A stretch of 64,000 nucleotides of DNA from UBA6107 sp964459385 (GCA_964459385.1 CAYWLG010000006.1:1-64000), one strand, 5' to 3'. Counted from the first letter of the stretch, positions 42,866-52,468 are shown. Notes: a model not told the origin generated them from the letters alone. Numbers and translations: made by a program.

Positions 42866-44287
42866 ATGGTCTGGCTGCGAAAGGTTGCCGTCGTTTTATT
42901 GATCTTGCTGCCTCTGGGTGCAGCGATTTTTGTGCCCACCGGCACAGAGGCTTTCGCTTATCGCAGCGCCATGCAGCAGGCCGAAGCAGCCAACCAGGCG
43001 GGGAATCGCAAACAGGAAATCAAGGCACTGCAGGCAGCTACCGCTTATCAGCCCTGGAACATCCAACTATGGAGCCGGCTGGGCGAATTGGAAGTGGACC
43101 TTGGCAATTATGAGCTTGCCATTGAGAATTTCACAAAAGCCAGCCAATTAGGCAGTCTGGATGCCGAGGCGCAACTGGATTTTGCCAAAGCCTGGCAAAG
43201 TTCGGGCGATGTCGAGCAGGCACGCGAGGAATATCGCCGTTTGAGCGAGTCGGGGGTGAATGACCTTGCGTTGCTGCTGGACCTGGCCGAGGCACAAAAA
43301 TCGATCAATGATTCGATCGGCACCCTGGCCACTCTGCTCAGGGCCAAAGAGATCGCCCCGCAAGACCCAGCCTTGAACTACGCGCTGGGCATTCAGTTTG
43401 CGGCCAGCCAGCCCGAAAACGCCCTGGCTTTTCTTTCGGCGGTGTCGGGGTTAAGCAACTACCAGCGGGCTGCCAACGGGCTCATTCAATTGATCGAAGC
43501 TACCGAGGCCATTGATGGCAGCGCAGAACGCTTCATCTATATAGGTCAAAGCCTGAGCAATTTGGGTGAGTGGGAAGCCGCCGGCGTTGCCTTTGACCAG
43601 GCCAGACAAGTTGACCCAAAGAATGGCATCGCCTGGGCGCTGCATGGCGAGGCCGTGCAGCATGTGGGCGAATCGGGATATGACGATCTTTCCAAAGCGC
43701 TGGAACTGGCCCCGCATTCAGATATTGTGAACGGGCTGATGGCCATCTATTACCGCCGACAGCAAAAATATGATGTGGCCATCAAGTACCTCTACGCGGC
43801 CGCCGAGAGTAACCCCAATGAACCGACCTGGCAGATCGAGATCGGCAACACGCTGGCCTTGCAGGGGCAATTGAGCGATGCGCTGCTTCATTTTCAGGGC
43901 GCAACGCTGATGGACGAAGGGAATTGGATTCCGTGGCGTGAACTGGCCAGTTTTTGCATCACCTATAATTATCTGGCCGACAGCGTGGGCTTGAGCGCTG
44001 CCAGAAAAGCATTGCTGCTCAACCCCGGCTCCTGGGTGACCCTGGATCTGATGGGGTCCGTCTATCTGGTGATGGGCGACCTGGATAGTGCCGAGCGCTT
44101 TTATTTGCAGGCCGATCAAGTATCACCGCAACGGGCAGAGATCCTCTACCATCTGGGGCAGCTCTACCTGCAAAAAGGGGACAAGACGAGCGCCTTTTCT
44201 TATTTGCGTCAGGTGGCCAATGCCACCACCGACAGCCGCTTGCGTGACAATGCCAATCGCTTGATCCAGTCAAACGGCGGCGAGTAG
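42866..44287 (+). CDS. Membrane-anchored TPR protein
   Basis: A 473-residue protein with an N-terminal membrane helix (about 5-25), which is either a signal anchor or an uncleaved signal. It is followed by about ten tetratricopeptide repeats, for example AWSRLGELEVDLGNYELAIENFTKAS and ILYHLGQLYLQKGDKTSAFSYL. TPR proteins of this kind serve as scaffolds. The start is ATG 42866; an upstream in-frame ATG at 42836 would precede the -10 box. It is the first gene of a run with a lipoprotein, mtaB and a glucosidase. Partner is unknown. Confidence 0.8.
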   Translation: MVWLRKVAVVLLILLPLGAAIFVPTGTEAFAYRSAMQQAEAANQAGNRKQEIKALQAATAYQPWNIQLWSRLGELEVDLGNYELAIENFTKASQLGSLDAEAQLDFAKAWQSSGDVEQAREEYRRLSESGVNDLALLLDLAEAQKSINDSIGTLATLLRAKEIAPQDPALNYALGIQFAASQPENALAFLSAVSGLSNYQRAANGLIQLIEATEAIDGSAERFIYIGQSLSNLGEWEAAGVAFDQARQVDPKNGIAWALHGEAVQHVGESGYDDLSKALELAPHSDIVNGLMAIYYRRQQKYDVAIKYLYAAAESNPNEPTWQIEIGNTLALQGQLSDALLHFQGATLMDEGNWIPWRELASFCITYNYLADSVGLSAARKALLLNPGSWVTLDLMGSVYLVMGDLDSAERFYLQADQVSPQRAEILYHLGQLYLQKGDKTSAFSYLRQVANATTDSRLRDNANRLIQSNGGE

Positions 44288-44324
44288 GTATAATTAGGGT
44301 ACGAAACTGTTGAGGAGATTTTTA

Positions 44325-44978
44325 ATGAAAAGAGCCGTCATTCTCTCGATCTTGTGCGCGTTGCTGCTAAGCGGCTGCCAGACTCTGCAAGCGCTGCTGC
44401 CAGAAGCCACTGCAGCGCCAAGCGGCACGCTGCTCTTTTCGGATGAATTCGATGACAATGCAAATCACTGGGGGCTCTCCTCTACCACGACCGGCTCAGT
44501 CTCTCTCGTCTATCAGGGATTGGCGATCAAGGTGGATCAGCCGAACGCCATGCTTTGGTCGGTGGCCGGCAAGAAGTATGGAGATGTCGTGATCGATGTA
44601 GATGGGGTGTTATTGAGCGGGCCCTCCAACGATGTGTTTGGGGCTGTCTGCCGCTTTACGGATGCCAGCCATTTTTATGGCTTCTTGATCAGTCATGATG
44701 GGTACTTTGGCATTTTCAAGATGGAAAATGGCAGTCTGAGCCTGGCCGATGCTGCCCAGGGGTTAAAATACAGCGAAGCCATCCATCAGGGAGGCACTGT
44801 AAACCATGTTCAGGCCATTTGCCAGGGTGACTTGTTGACCTTGTCGGTAAACGATGAACTGCTGTCGATCGTGCAAGACGAAAGTTACAGCAGCGGCCAG
44901 GTGGGCTTGATCGCCGGTACTTATGAAAACGGCGGCTCAGAGATCTTTTTCGATCATTTACAGGTATATCAACCCTAA
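44325..44978 (+). CDS. Lipoprotein with a concanavalin-like lectin domain
   Basis: From ATG 44325 (GAGGAGA upstream) it has 217 residues. The lipobox is LLLSGC (Cys about 17). The mature part (SDEFDDNANHWGL onward to the end) has the all-beta pattern of LamG- or DUF1080-like jelly-roll domains, with a closing FFDHLQVY strand. Such lipoproteins are common on Chloroflexota cell surfaces and probably bind glycans. A TATAAT (44290-44295) lies before it, so it may have its own promoter. Confidence 0.65.
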   Translation: MKRAVILSILCALLLSGCQTLQALLPEATAAPSGTLLFSDEFDDNANHWGLSSTTTGSVSLVYQGLAIKVDQPNAMLWSVAGKKYGDVVIDVDGVLLSGPSNDVFGAVCRFTDASHFYGFLISHDGYFGIFKMENGSLSLADAAQGLKYSEAIHQGGTVNHVQAICQGDLLTLSVNDELLSIVQDESYSSGQVGLIAGTYENGGSEIFFDHLQVYQP

Positions 44979-44980
44979 GT

Positions 44981-46258
44981 ATGAACGTTTTCTTTGATAC
45001 AGTAGGCTGCCGGCTCAACCAGGCAGAAATCGAACAAATGGCAGCGGAATTTCGTGCCGCGGGACATGAGATCGTCGATGATGCGTCCAACGCAGACCTG
45101 GTGGTGGTCAACACCTGCGCGGTGACGGCCGAAGCCGCCTCAGATTCGCGCCAGAAGGTGCGTCAGGCCAATCACGCCGGGGCAAAAGACATTGTGCTTA
45201 CCGGCTGCTGGTCCACCCTTTCTCCGGCACAGGCCGCGCTGCTTCCGGGTGTGAGCGCCGTGGTGCCCAACAGTGAAAAAGACTTGCTGGCTGGGCGGAT
45301 CATTCGGCGAGACAATCCCCTTTACGAAAAAGAGCCGCTGGAACGAACCCCATTACCAGGGTTGCACCGGCGCACGCGTGCTTTCATTAAAGTGCAGGAT
45401 GGCTGCAGCAATCACTGCACCTTTTGCGTGACGCGGCTGGCCAGGGGAATTCCGCACAGCGAGAGCAAAGAAAAGATACTGGCACAGATCGAGGCCGCAC
45501 AGAATGGCCATGCGCAGGAAGTGGTTTTGAGTGGAGTGCACCTGGGCTCGTGGGGCAGCGATCTGGAGAACGGCGAGACCATTACGGACCTGATCGAATA
45601 TCTCTTGAAGAACAGCCAGATCGGGCGGCTGCGGCTTTCATCCATAGAGCCGTGGGGGTTGGACGAACGGTTTGTCGCGTTGTGGGAGAACGAGCGTATG
45701 TGCCGTCATCTGCACTTGCCGCTGCAAGCCGGGGCGGATGCGACCCTCAAACGCATGGCCCGCAATACCACCCCTGAGAAGTTTCGTGCTCTGGTGGAAA
45801 TGATCCGTAAGGCCGTACCCGAGATGGCCCTCACCACCGATATCATCGTGGGGTTTCCCGGCGAAAGCGATGAGGATTTCGAGGAAAGCCTGAACTTTGT
45901 TAAAGAGATGAATTTTGCCGGCGGCCATGTATTCCGCTTCTCGGCACGCGAGGGCACCGCCGCAGTACGCCTGCCCGGACGAATCAACGGCAAGGTTTCG
46001 CACATACGCAGCGAACGCATGCGGGCCGCAGTGGTAGAAAGTGAAGCTGAGTACCGCCAACGCTATCTTGGGCAGGACGTGGAAGTTTTGTGGGAATCGC
46101 AAAGTTTTCTCTCGGCACAGGGCTGGAAGATCCACGGACTGACCGATAATTACCTGCCGGTCACGGCCTGGAGCAAAGAAGAACGTTGGAATAAAATCAA
46201 CCGGGTTCACCTGACGCGCCTCGAAAACGGTTCGTTGCTGGGTGAACTGCTGGAATAA
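44981..46258 (+). CDS. mtaB: tRNA (N6-threonylcarbamoyladenosine(37)-C2)-methylthiotransferase
   Basis: Radical-SAM enzyme that converts t6A37 to ms2t6A37 in tRNAs reading ANN codons. The 425 residues contain the N-terminal methylthiotransferase domain with Cys in TVGCRLNQAE, VVNTCAVT and LTGCWSTL. The radical-SAM triad is GCSNHCTFC (about 142-150), with IVGFPGESDEDF, and a C-terminal TRAM-like domain is present. It starts 2 bases after the lipoprotein stop, which indicates cotranscription. Confidence 0.95.
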   Translation: MNVFFDTVGCRLNQAEIEQMAAEFRAAGHEIVDDASNADLVVVNTCAVTAEAASDSRQKVRQANHAGAKDIVLTGCWSTLSPAQAALLPGVSAVVPNSEKDLLAGRIIRRDNPLYEKEPLERTPLPGLHRRTRAFIKVQDGCSNHCTFCVTRLARGIPHSESKEKILAQIEAAQNGHAQEVVLSGVHLGSWGSDLENGETITDLIEYLLKNSQIGRLRLSSIEPWGLDERFVALWENERMCRHLHLPLQAGADATLKRMARNTTPEKFRALVEMIRKAVPEMALTTDIIVGFPGESDEDFEESLNFVKEMNFAGGHVFRFSAREGTAAVRLPGRINGKVSHIRSERMRAAVVESEAEYRQRYLGQDVEVLWESQSFLSAQGWKIHGLTDNYLPVTAWSKEERWNKINRVHLTRLENGSLLGELLE

Positions 46259-46278
46259 ATCCTGAGTGGAGTTTTTAC

Positions 46279-47967
46279 ATGAGTTTGACCTATCAATGGT
46301 GGCAAAAAGCAGTTTTCTACCAGATCTACCCGCGCAGTTTTGCGGATGGCAACGGTGACGGTATCGGTGATTTTAAAGGGATGATCGAAAAGCTGGATTA
46401 TCTCCAAGAACTGGGCGTGGACGCGGTGTGGCTTTCGCCGCATTTTCCATCACCCTATGTGGACTGCGGTTACGATGTCTCCGATTACGAAAATGTGGCG
46501 CCTGAATACGGTGATCTGAAAGAGTTCAAAGTTTTTTTGGATGGCCTGCACGCTCGCGGCATGCGCCTGATTCTCGATCTGGTCTTGAATCACACCTCTG
46601 ACCAGCACCCCTGGTTTTTGGAGTCGAAATCGAGCCAAGACAACCCCAAACGCGATTGGTATGTCTGGAAGCCGGGTAGGGCGGGTGCAGCCCCTACCAA
46701 CTGGTATTCCACTTTTGGCGGTAGCGCCTGGGAGTATGACTCGACCAGTGGTGAGTATTACTATCATTTCTTTTTCAAAGAACAGCCCGATCTGAACTGG
46801 AACAACCCGGCCGTAAAAGAAGCCATGTTCAATTCGGTTCGTTTTTGGCTGGACATGGGGGTGGATGGGTTCCGTCTGGATGCAGTCGGCACCATCTTTG
46901 AAGACGAGCGCTATTTGGATCACGCGGCCAAATTCAGCCAGAACGATCTGATGCAAAAGGAATTTACCGTCAAGGATGCTGAAGCCCGAAAAGGATTCGC
47001 TCAAGAATGGAAAGAAATGTTCCGCTATCAGCACGATATGCCCGAAGTGCACCAGATCATGCGTGAACTGCGCCAGGTAGTGGATAAATATGACGGCCGC
47101 GTTTTGGTGGGGGAGACGGATGACATCGCCTTTTACGGCAACGGTCGCGACGAGCTTCACCTCAATTTCAATTTCCCGTTGATGCGGGTAGAGCGCTTAA
47201 CTGCCGGGCACGTGATCGCCAACCAAAAAGATCGCCTCTCAAAACTGCCCGTGGGTGCCTGGCCCTGCAACACATTGGGCAATCACGACTGCGCGCGCAT
47301 GTTCAATCAATTTGGCGATGGTGCACACGACGATGCCACGGCGCGCTTGAATCTGGTGCTCTTGCTGACGCTGAAAGGGACGCCCTTCCTATATTATGGT
47401 GAAGAGATCGGCATGAGCGATTACCTGCTGCAGGACGTCAGCCTCTTTCGTGACACGCTGGCGCTGCCTGCCTATGCCCTGGCGCGCGATCTCCTGCACA
47501 TGAGCGAAGCCGAGGCCGTGGCACTTGCCGCTCAAAAGGGGCGCGACAAATGCCGCACGCCCATGCAATGGAATGAGCAGGCGAATGCCGGTTTTTCGCC
47601 ACAAAGGGTGACGCCCTGGCTGCCGGTCAATCCCAATTACGCCGCAGGTGTCAATGTTGATGCTGAACGAGCGCAACAAGGTTCGCTCTTCAATTTTTAC
47701 AAAGAGGCGCTTGCCTTTCGCAAGGCGCATGCGGTCTTTCAGAGCGGCGAATTTGCGCTGGAAGAGCCCATGCCCGAAGGAGTGGTGAGCTACAGGCGTT
47801 TTGACGCCAGTGAAAACTGCCGGGTGTTGTTGAATTTCACCGCTTCCCCCCAGCAGGTAGAGCACGCCGGAAAGTTCACCGTATTGTTTGCCGCGAACTA
47901 CACTGGAATAATTACGGGTGCAGAGAAGATCGAGTTGGCTCCATTTTCAGCCTTGATCTTGAAGTAG
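46279..47967 (+). CDS. GH13 alpha-glucosidase (oligo-1,6-glucosidase type)
   Basis: Cytosolic alpha-amylase-family enzyme of 562 residues cleaving short alpha-glucans. The regions of GH13 are visible: VVWLSPHFPSP-type region as AVWLSPHFPSPYVDCGYDV, DLVLNHTSDQH, DGFRLDAVGT with the catalytic Asp, a later Glu in RVLVGET, and NTLGNHDCARM in place of the usual FxxNHD. The exact linkage, alpha-1,4 or alpha-1,6, cannot be decided from sequence. It starts 20 bases after mtaB and ends at a terminator. Confidence 0.92.
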   Translation: MSLTYQWWQKAVFYQIYPRSFADGNGDGIGDFKGMIEKLDYLQELGVDAVWLSPHFPSPYVDCGYDVSDYENVAPEYGDLKEFKVFLDGLHARGMRLILDLVLNHTSDQHPWFLESKSSQDNPKRDWYVWKPGRAGAAPTNWYSTFGGSAWEYDSTSGEYYYHFFFKEQPDLNWNNPAVKEAMFNSVRFWLDMGVDGFRLDAVGTIFEDERYLDHAAKFSQNDLMQKEFTVKDAEARKGFAQEWKEMFRYQHDMPEVHQIMRELRQVVDKYDGRVLVGETDDIAFYGNGRDELHLNFNFPLMRVERLTAGHVIANQKDRLSKLPVGAWPCNTLGNHDCARMFNQFGDGAHDDATARLNLVLLLTLKGTPFLYYGEEIGMSDYLLQDVSLFRDTLALPAYALARDLLHMSEAEAVALAAQKGRDKCRTPMQWNEQANAGFSPQRVTPWLPVNPNYAAGVNVDAERAQQGSLFNFYKEALAFRKAHAVFQSGEFALEEPMPEGVVSYRRFDASENCRVLLNFTASPQQVEHAGKFTVLFAANYTGIITGAEKIELAPFSALILK

Positions 47968-47985
47968 CCAGTAAAAACCATCTAA

Positions 47986-48019
47986 AAACGCCTGACTTCA
48001 CAGCACACGTCAGGCGTTT
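47986..48019 (+). terminator. Terminator after the GH13 gene
   Basis: An 11-bp perfect stem (arms 47986-47996 and 48009-48019) is followed by TTTAATATTTC, 18 bases past the stop. Confidence 0.8.
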
Positions 48020-48087
48020 AATATTTCTCCCTACCAGTTTTCAAGCTATAATCGGATATGTTTGCAGCAGACATCCTACATAAAGAA

Positions 48088-48116
48088 TTGACCGCTATAT
48101 GCAACAGGCGTATAAT
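48088..48116 (+). promoter_or_regulatory. Promoter of the KimA-RCK operon
   Basis: TTGACC (48088-48093), a 17-bp spacer and TATAAT (48111-48116). Transcription would start near 48123. Confidence 0.8.
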
Positions 48117-48163
48117 CTTTGACCTTGCGTCAAATGATGGATTATACAGGTGCAGGACTAAAG

Positions 48164-50110
48164 ATGAATATTGAAGAGAAAGACGGAACCAAAGTTTTTA
48201 AGCGAACTTCTGAGTACGAACCCGGCAACAATTGGCGAAATTATCTAATCGGCCGTCCCTTGCCCACCGCAGATGCCCCGCATCAAACGATCGGCAAATT
48301 TCTGGGACTGGCCGTTTTTTCGTCTGATGCGCTTTCTTCTGTGGCTTACGCGCCCCAAGAGTTATTGCTCATCCTTTCTTATGCAGGTATGTCGGCCTTT
48401 GCGCTTTCGATCCCGCTGGCAATTGCCATTTGTGCCTTGCTGGCGATGCTGATCCTTTCCTACGAACAAACCATCCATGCCTACCCGGATGGCGGGGGCT
48501 CCTACATCGTCTCGCGTGATAACCTGGGTGAGTTTCCGGCGCAGACTGCCGGTGCGGCCTTACTGACCGATTACACCCTGACCGTCTCTGTGTCGGTTTC
48601 TTCCGGTGTGGCTCAACTGGTATCAGCCTACCCCGGGCTCTATAATTATCGTGTCATCATCGCCGTAGCATTGGTGGCTTTCATAATGCTCATCAACCTG
48701 CGCGGCGTTAAAGAATCTGGCAAGGCTTTTGCCATCCCCACATATTACTTTTTAGGGGTCATGTTCATCACCATTCTGGTGGGCTTTGCTCGTTACTTTA
48801 CCGGCCATTTGGGTACGGTTGTCAATGCCCCGATGGATGTGATCGAATTACGCACCACCCTGGAACCGATCACCCTGTTCTTGATCTTGAAAGCCTTTTC
48901 AAGTGGTACCACAGCCGTGACCGGCGTGGAGGCCATTTCAAACGGCATCACCGCTTTTCGTGAACCGCGCAGTCAGAATGCCGGACGCACCTTGGTGATC
49001 ATGGGCTTTATTCTTGGCTTCATGATGTTGAGCATTACCGTTTTGGCTCACCTGGTAGGTGCTACACCTTCTGAAGAAGAAACCCTGATCTCGCAATTGG
49101 CGCGCACGATCTTCGCCGAGGGCAGCATCTTTTACCTGGCGGTCATCATCGGCACCACTGTGATCTTGATCATGGCGGCCAACACGGCCTTCGCAGATTT
49201 TCCGCGTTTGAGCGCCATTGCGGCCAAAGACGGTTTCTTGCCCCGCCAGTTGACCTATCGCGGCAGCCGTCTGGTTTTCTCAAAAGGTATCGTGGCCTTA
49301 TCGGTGATCGCCAGCATTTTGATCATCATCTTCCAGGCCAGTGTGACCAAATTGATCCCACTGTACGCAATTGGCGTATTTCTTTCTTTCACACTTTCGC
49401 AGGCCGGTATGGCTCATCGCTGGTGGAAATCGGGTCATCTTAAACCCGGTGAGGTGTTAAAAGAACGTGGTTCCACACTGACCTTTGATCGATCGTGGCG
49501 CTCTAAAATGATCATCAATGGTTTTGGCTCTATCTTAACCTTTGTGGTTATGATCGTTTTCTCGGTGACAAAGTTTAAAGATGGCGCCTGGGTGGTGGTG
49601 ATTCTGACCCCTGCATTGGTGGGAGTCTTCTCGCTCATCCATGGCCATTACAAACGATTCGCCAAAAAACTTTCACTGGAAGAGTATCAGCCCGAATCTC
49701 ATGTGATGCATCAAAAGGTGATCATGCCGATCAGTGGTGTGCACAAGGGGACCCTGGCCGCTTTACGCTTCGCGCGCACCCTGACGGACGACATCACCGT
49801 TGTCAATATTTCCAGCGACCCCGATGAAACCGCCAAGCTGCAAGCCAAATGGCAGCTTTGGGGGGAGGGGTATCGTCTGGTGGTCTTAGAGTCACCTTAC
49901 CGGCTGTTTATCGAACCACTGCTGGCCTACATTGATGAGATCGCTGCCAACAAGCAGGAAAACGAAGTGATCAATATTGTGGTGCCCCAATTCGTGACCA
50001 AACACTGGTATACCAACTTGTTACATACCCGCACGGCCGATACTTTACGCCGGGTGTTATTGTTCCGTAAAGATATCGTTATTATGGAAGTCCCATATCA
50101 GGTTGATTAA
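48164..50110 (+). CDS. KimA-type potassium transporter (APC superfamily)
   Basis: An integral membrane protein of 648 residues with about twelve helices after a soluble N-terminal segment. KVFKR...NWRNYLIGRPL then FSSDALSSVAYAPQELLLIL is typical of the KimA/YdaO family, which imports potassium with protons. The C-terminal 150 residues form a cytosolic domain (HKVIMPISGVHKGTLAALRFARTL) of the USP-like kind found in KimA. ATG 48164 is preferred, with AGGA upstream; frames starting at 48119 or 48134 lie near the transcription start. It is followed by two TrkA-type regulators. Confidence 0.85.
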   Translation: MNIEEKDGTKVFKRTSEYEPGNNWRNYLIGRPLPTADAPHQTIGKFLGLAVFSSDALSSVAYAPQELLLILSYAGMSAFALSIPLAIAICALLAMLILSYEQTIHAYPDGGGSYIVSRDNLGEFPAQTAGAALLTDYTLTVSVSVSSGVAQLVSAYPGLYNYRVIIAVALVAFIMLINLRGVKESGKAFAIPTYYFLGVMFITILVGFARYFTGHLGTVVNAPMDVIELRTTLEPITLFLILKAFSSGTTAVTGVEAISNGITAFREPRSQNAGRTLVIMGFILGFMMLSITVLAHLVGATPSEEETLISQLARTIFAEGSIFYLAVIIGTTVILIMAANTAFADFPRLSAIAAKDGFLPRQLTYRGSRLVFSKGIVALSVIASILIIIFQASVTKLIPLYAIGVFLSFTLSQAGMAHRWWKSGHLKPGEVLKERGSTLTFDRSWRSKMIINGFGSILTFVVMIVFSVTKFKDGAWVVVILTPALVGVFSLIHGHYKRFAKKLSLEEYQPESHVMHQKVIMPISGVHKGTLAALRFARTLTDDITVVNISSDPDETAKLQAKWQLWGEGYRLVVLESPYRLFIEPLLAYIDEIAANKQENEVINIVVPQFVTKHWYTNLLHTRTADTLRRVLLFRKDIVIMEVPYQVD

Positions 50111-50127
50111 GGGAATTAGAGGAAATT

Positions 50128-50790
50128 ATGAAGGCGATTATTGTAGGTTGTGGTCGAATTGGCGCTGAGCTTGCTTATCGTCTCTTTAAAAGAGGGCATG
50201 AGGTTTCGATCATCGATAATGTGGCAGCTTCTTTCACAAACCTGCCCCCCGATTTTAAGGGCAGAGTTCATGAAGGAGACGCGCTGAATCAGGATATTCT
50301 GATCCGGGCCGGAATTGAAAATTGCGATGTGTTGGCAGCAGTTACCAATAATGATGCGTTAAACGTTGTGGTGAGCCAGATCGCCAAGAGCGAATTTAAC
50401 ATCCCCAACGTTGTGGCACGCAACTACAACCCGGATGTGCGCGAGTTATTTGAAGTCTTTAATATCCAGGTGGTGGGCTCTACCAGTTGGGGCGCCCAGC
50501 GCATTGAAGAGTTGATGTACCACTCTGAGGCACGCACTGTGTTCTCAGCCGGCAACGGCGAAGTGGAAGTTTACGAAGTGACCATTCCCGAACATTGGGA
50601 TGGCAAAACGATTGACGAACTGATTCCCTGCAACGATTGCAAGGCAATCGCCCTCACCCGGGCTGGGCGGGCTACCATTCCCGATCTTTCAACGGTCTTA
50701 TCTGAAGGCGATCTGCTCGATCTGGCAGCAACTTTTGACGGGATCGAAGATTTGCGTAAAACCTTGGCCGTAGCTCAAAAGGAGGCCTGA
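50128..50790 (+). CDS. TrkA/KtrA-type RCK protein, first copy
   Basis: A 220-residue cytosolic potassium-channel or transporter regulator. The TrkA-N Rossmann fold has GCGRIGAELAYRL (8-20) and the conserved Asp at SIIDN. A TrkA-C domain follows (about 140-210, EVYEVTIPEHWDGKTIDEL). It starts 17 bases after the transporter gene and ends 1 base before its sister gene. It probably senses nucleotide to gate this or another potassium transporter. Confidence 0.9.
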   Translation: MKAIIVGCGRIGAELAYRLFKRGHEVSIIDNVAASFTNLPPDFKGRVHEGDALNQDILIRAGIENCDVLAAVTNNDALNVVVSQIAKSEFNIPNVVARNYNPDVRELFEVFNIQVVGSTSWGAQRIEELMYHSEARTVFSAGNGEVEVYEVTIPEHWDGKTIDELIPCNDCKAIALTRAGRATIPDLSTVLSEGDLLDLAATFDGIEDLRKTLAVAQKEA

Positions 50791-50791
50791 C

Positions 50792-51457
50792 ATGTTTGTG
50801 ATCATTGCGGGTGGTGGAAGAACAGGCGCTCAGTTGGCGCGGTTTTTGTTGGATGAGGGGCATCAGGTGAGAATCGTGGAAGATCGCAAAGATGTTTTGG
50901 CGAGAATCCACAAAGAACTGCCGACCGAGTCTATTTTTATTGGCAACCCGCTCCTTCCGCGCGTATTGGAAGAGGCAGGCATCAGTGAAGCGCATGTTTT
51001 TGCCGCCACGACCACCTCTGATGAGACCAATCTGGCCCTGTGCTATTTTTGCCGTGAGAAACATAAAGTGGCACGCACAATTGCACGGGTGAATAATCCA
51101 CGCAATGCCTGGCTTTTTGATGAAAAACTGCACGTGGATGTAGCGGTCAATCAGGCCGAGTTATTGGCCCGCCTGATCGAAGAGGAAATGTCTCTGGGTG
51201 ACATGATGACCCTCTTGCAGTTGCGCCGCGGAAAATATTCCCTGGTTGAAGAAAAGATCCCCGAAGGAGCGCGTTCGCTGGGAATCGCCATCAAAGACCT
51301 GCAATTCCCCGAAAATTGCGTGATCGCTGCGATCATCCGCAATGGCGAGATCGTTGTGCCACGCGGCGCGACCGTCTTTGAAGCGGGCGATGAGGTGCTG
51401 GCGGTGACCGATGACGAAGGCGCCAAGCAGTTGGAAGGCATGTTCTCAAAGGTGTAA
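50792..51457 (+). CDS. TrkA/KtrA-type RCK protein, second copy
   Basis: A 221-residue paralogue of the preceding protein. The dinucleotide loop is GGGRTGAQLARFL, followed by RIVEDRKD, and it has a TrkA-C domain with the loop EIVVPRGATVFEAGDEVLAVT. Two different RCK subunits next to each other suggest a hetero-oligomeric ring. No TrkH/KtrB channel gene is present, so the KimA-like transporter is the natural partner, although classical KimA proteins work without RCK subunits. Confidence 0.9.
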   Translation: MFVIIAGGGRTGAQLARFLLDEGHQVRIVEDRKDVLARIHKELPTESIFIGNPLLPRVLEEAGISEAHVFAATTTSDETNLALCYFCREKHKVARTIARVNNPRNAWLFDEKLHVDVAVNQAELLARLIEEEMSLGDMMTLLQLRRGKYSLVEEKIPEGARSLGIAIKDLQFPENCVIAAIIRNGEIVVPRGATVFEAGDEVLAVTDDEGAKQLEGMFSKV

Positions 51458-51473
51458 AAATCAAAAAAAACCT

Positions 51474-51502
51474 TTGACCCCTGAACAGCCATGCGGTATA
51501 AT
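51474..51502 (+). promoter_or_regulatory. Promoter of the rpmH operon
   Basis: TTGACC (51474-51479), a 17-bp spacer and TATAAT (51497-51502). A start near 51509 gives a leader of about 40 bases before rpmH. Confidence 0.85.
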
Positions 51503-51549
51503 GAAACGCTGTTGCGTATAAATAAAGTTTGCTTTTGAGAGGAAATAGA

Positions 51550-51720
51550 ATGACCAAACGGACCTACCAACCGAGAATTCACCGTCGTTTACGTGTACAC
51601 GGTTTTCGTTCGCGCATGGAAACAGCCGATGGACGCGAAGTGTTGAAACGCCGTCGTGCCAAAGGCCGCCATAAGCTGACGGTCTCAATGAACAACCACG
51701 TTAAAAGGATTCGCTGGTAA
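51550..51720 (+). CDS. rpmH: 50S ribosomal protein L34
   Basis: A 56-residue basic ribosomal protein: MTKRTYQPRIHRRLRVHGF, then RSRMETADGREVLKRRRAKGRHKLTV. This is the canonical L34 pattern with a slightly extended C-terminal tail. ATG 51550, with GAGAGGAA upstream, is the start; a 7-codon longer frame is rejected. The order rpmH-rnpA-yidD-yidC-jag follows. Confidence 0.98.
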   Translation: MTKRTYQPRIHRRLRVHGFRSRMETADGREVLKRRRAKGRHKLTVSMNNHVKRIRW

Positions 51721-51779
51721 TCACTGCATCCTCTGATATTCCGGCAGAAGGTGCCGGTAATCGTCAGGATGGTACATGA

Positions 51780-52130
51780 TTGAACCGCAGTTTACGAATA
51801 ACCAGTTCAAATGACTTCAAGCGGGTGCGGCGTGATGGAAAATCTTATGCCCACCCGCTTGCAGTCGTTATCGTAGCTGAAGGGCAGGCGGAACATTCAC
51901 GGGTTGGCATCATTACCGGTAAATCGGTCGGCAATGCGGTTCAACGGAATCGCGCCAGAAGGCGCTTGCGGGCGATCTTGGGTGGACTGATCCTTAACAC
52001 CGCTAAACTGGCAGATATTGTGGTGATCGGCAGGACTGCCATCAACACAGCCGGTTATCTTGAACTAAAAATGGCTCTCGAAGGGCTTTTTGTAAAAGCT
52101 GGAATATTGGGTAAGAATGACAGTAATTGA
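51780..52130 (+). CDS. rnpA: Ribonuclease P protein component
   Basis: Binds RNase P RNA and helps remove tRNA 5' leaders. The 116 residues begin LNRSLRITSSNDFKRVRRDG from a TTG at 51780 (AGGATGG upstream). The nearby ATG at 51776 is in another frame and soon stops. The RNR-type motif is VGNAVQRNRARRRLRAIL. A 59-base gap separates it from rpmH. Confidence 0.95.
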   Translation: MNRSLRITSSNDFKRVRRDGKSYAHPLAVVIVAEGQAEHSRVGIITGKSVGNAVQRNRARRRLRAILGGLILNTAKLADIVVIGRTAINTAGYLELKMALEGLFVKAGILGKNDSN

Positions 52131-52410
52131 AGAAGACGAATGCGTACATGTAGAAGAACCAAGGTTGCGAGATCTTCCTTTTTCTATTCTATATATTCCG
52201 CGCTTTATCCTGCTGGCTTTGATCCGGCTTTACCAGTGGATCGTTTCGCCGGCACTTCCCCCCGATACCTGCCGTTTTTACCCGACCTGCTCGCACTATG
52301 GTTACCAAGCGATCTATAAGTATGGGGCATTAAAGGGGACGGTCATGGCTGTGTGGCGTGTTTTGCGCTGCAACCCCTATAACCCCGGTGGTTTCGATCC
52401 TGTCCCGTAA
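52117..52410 (+). CDS. yidD: Membrane protein insertion efficiency factor YidD
   Basis: A 97-residue protein with an amphipathic N-terminal helix and the family signature LIRLYQWIVSPALPPDTCRFYPTCSHYGYQAI, ending NPGGFDPVP. It aids YidC-dependent membrane insertion. It overlaps rnpA by 14 bases. Confidence 0.97.
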   Translation: MTVIEEDECVHVEEPRLRDLPFSILYIPRFILLALIRLYQWIVSPALPPDTCRFYPTCSHYGYQAIYKYGALKGTVMAVWRVLRCNPYNPGGFDPVP

Positions 52411-52468
52411 TCTAATTTTTAAAGATATAATGGGCATCATCCCACGAACAAAGGGAATCAGAACAAAC

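Noticed and set aside
51458..51549. Possible replication origin next to rpmH
   Set aside because: No dnaA gene and no cluster of TTATCCACA boxes was seen; the upstream neighbour is a potassium transporter operon.
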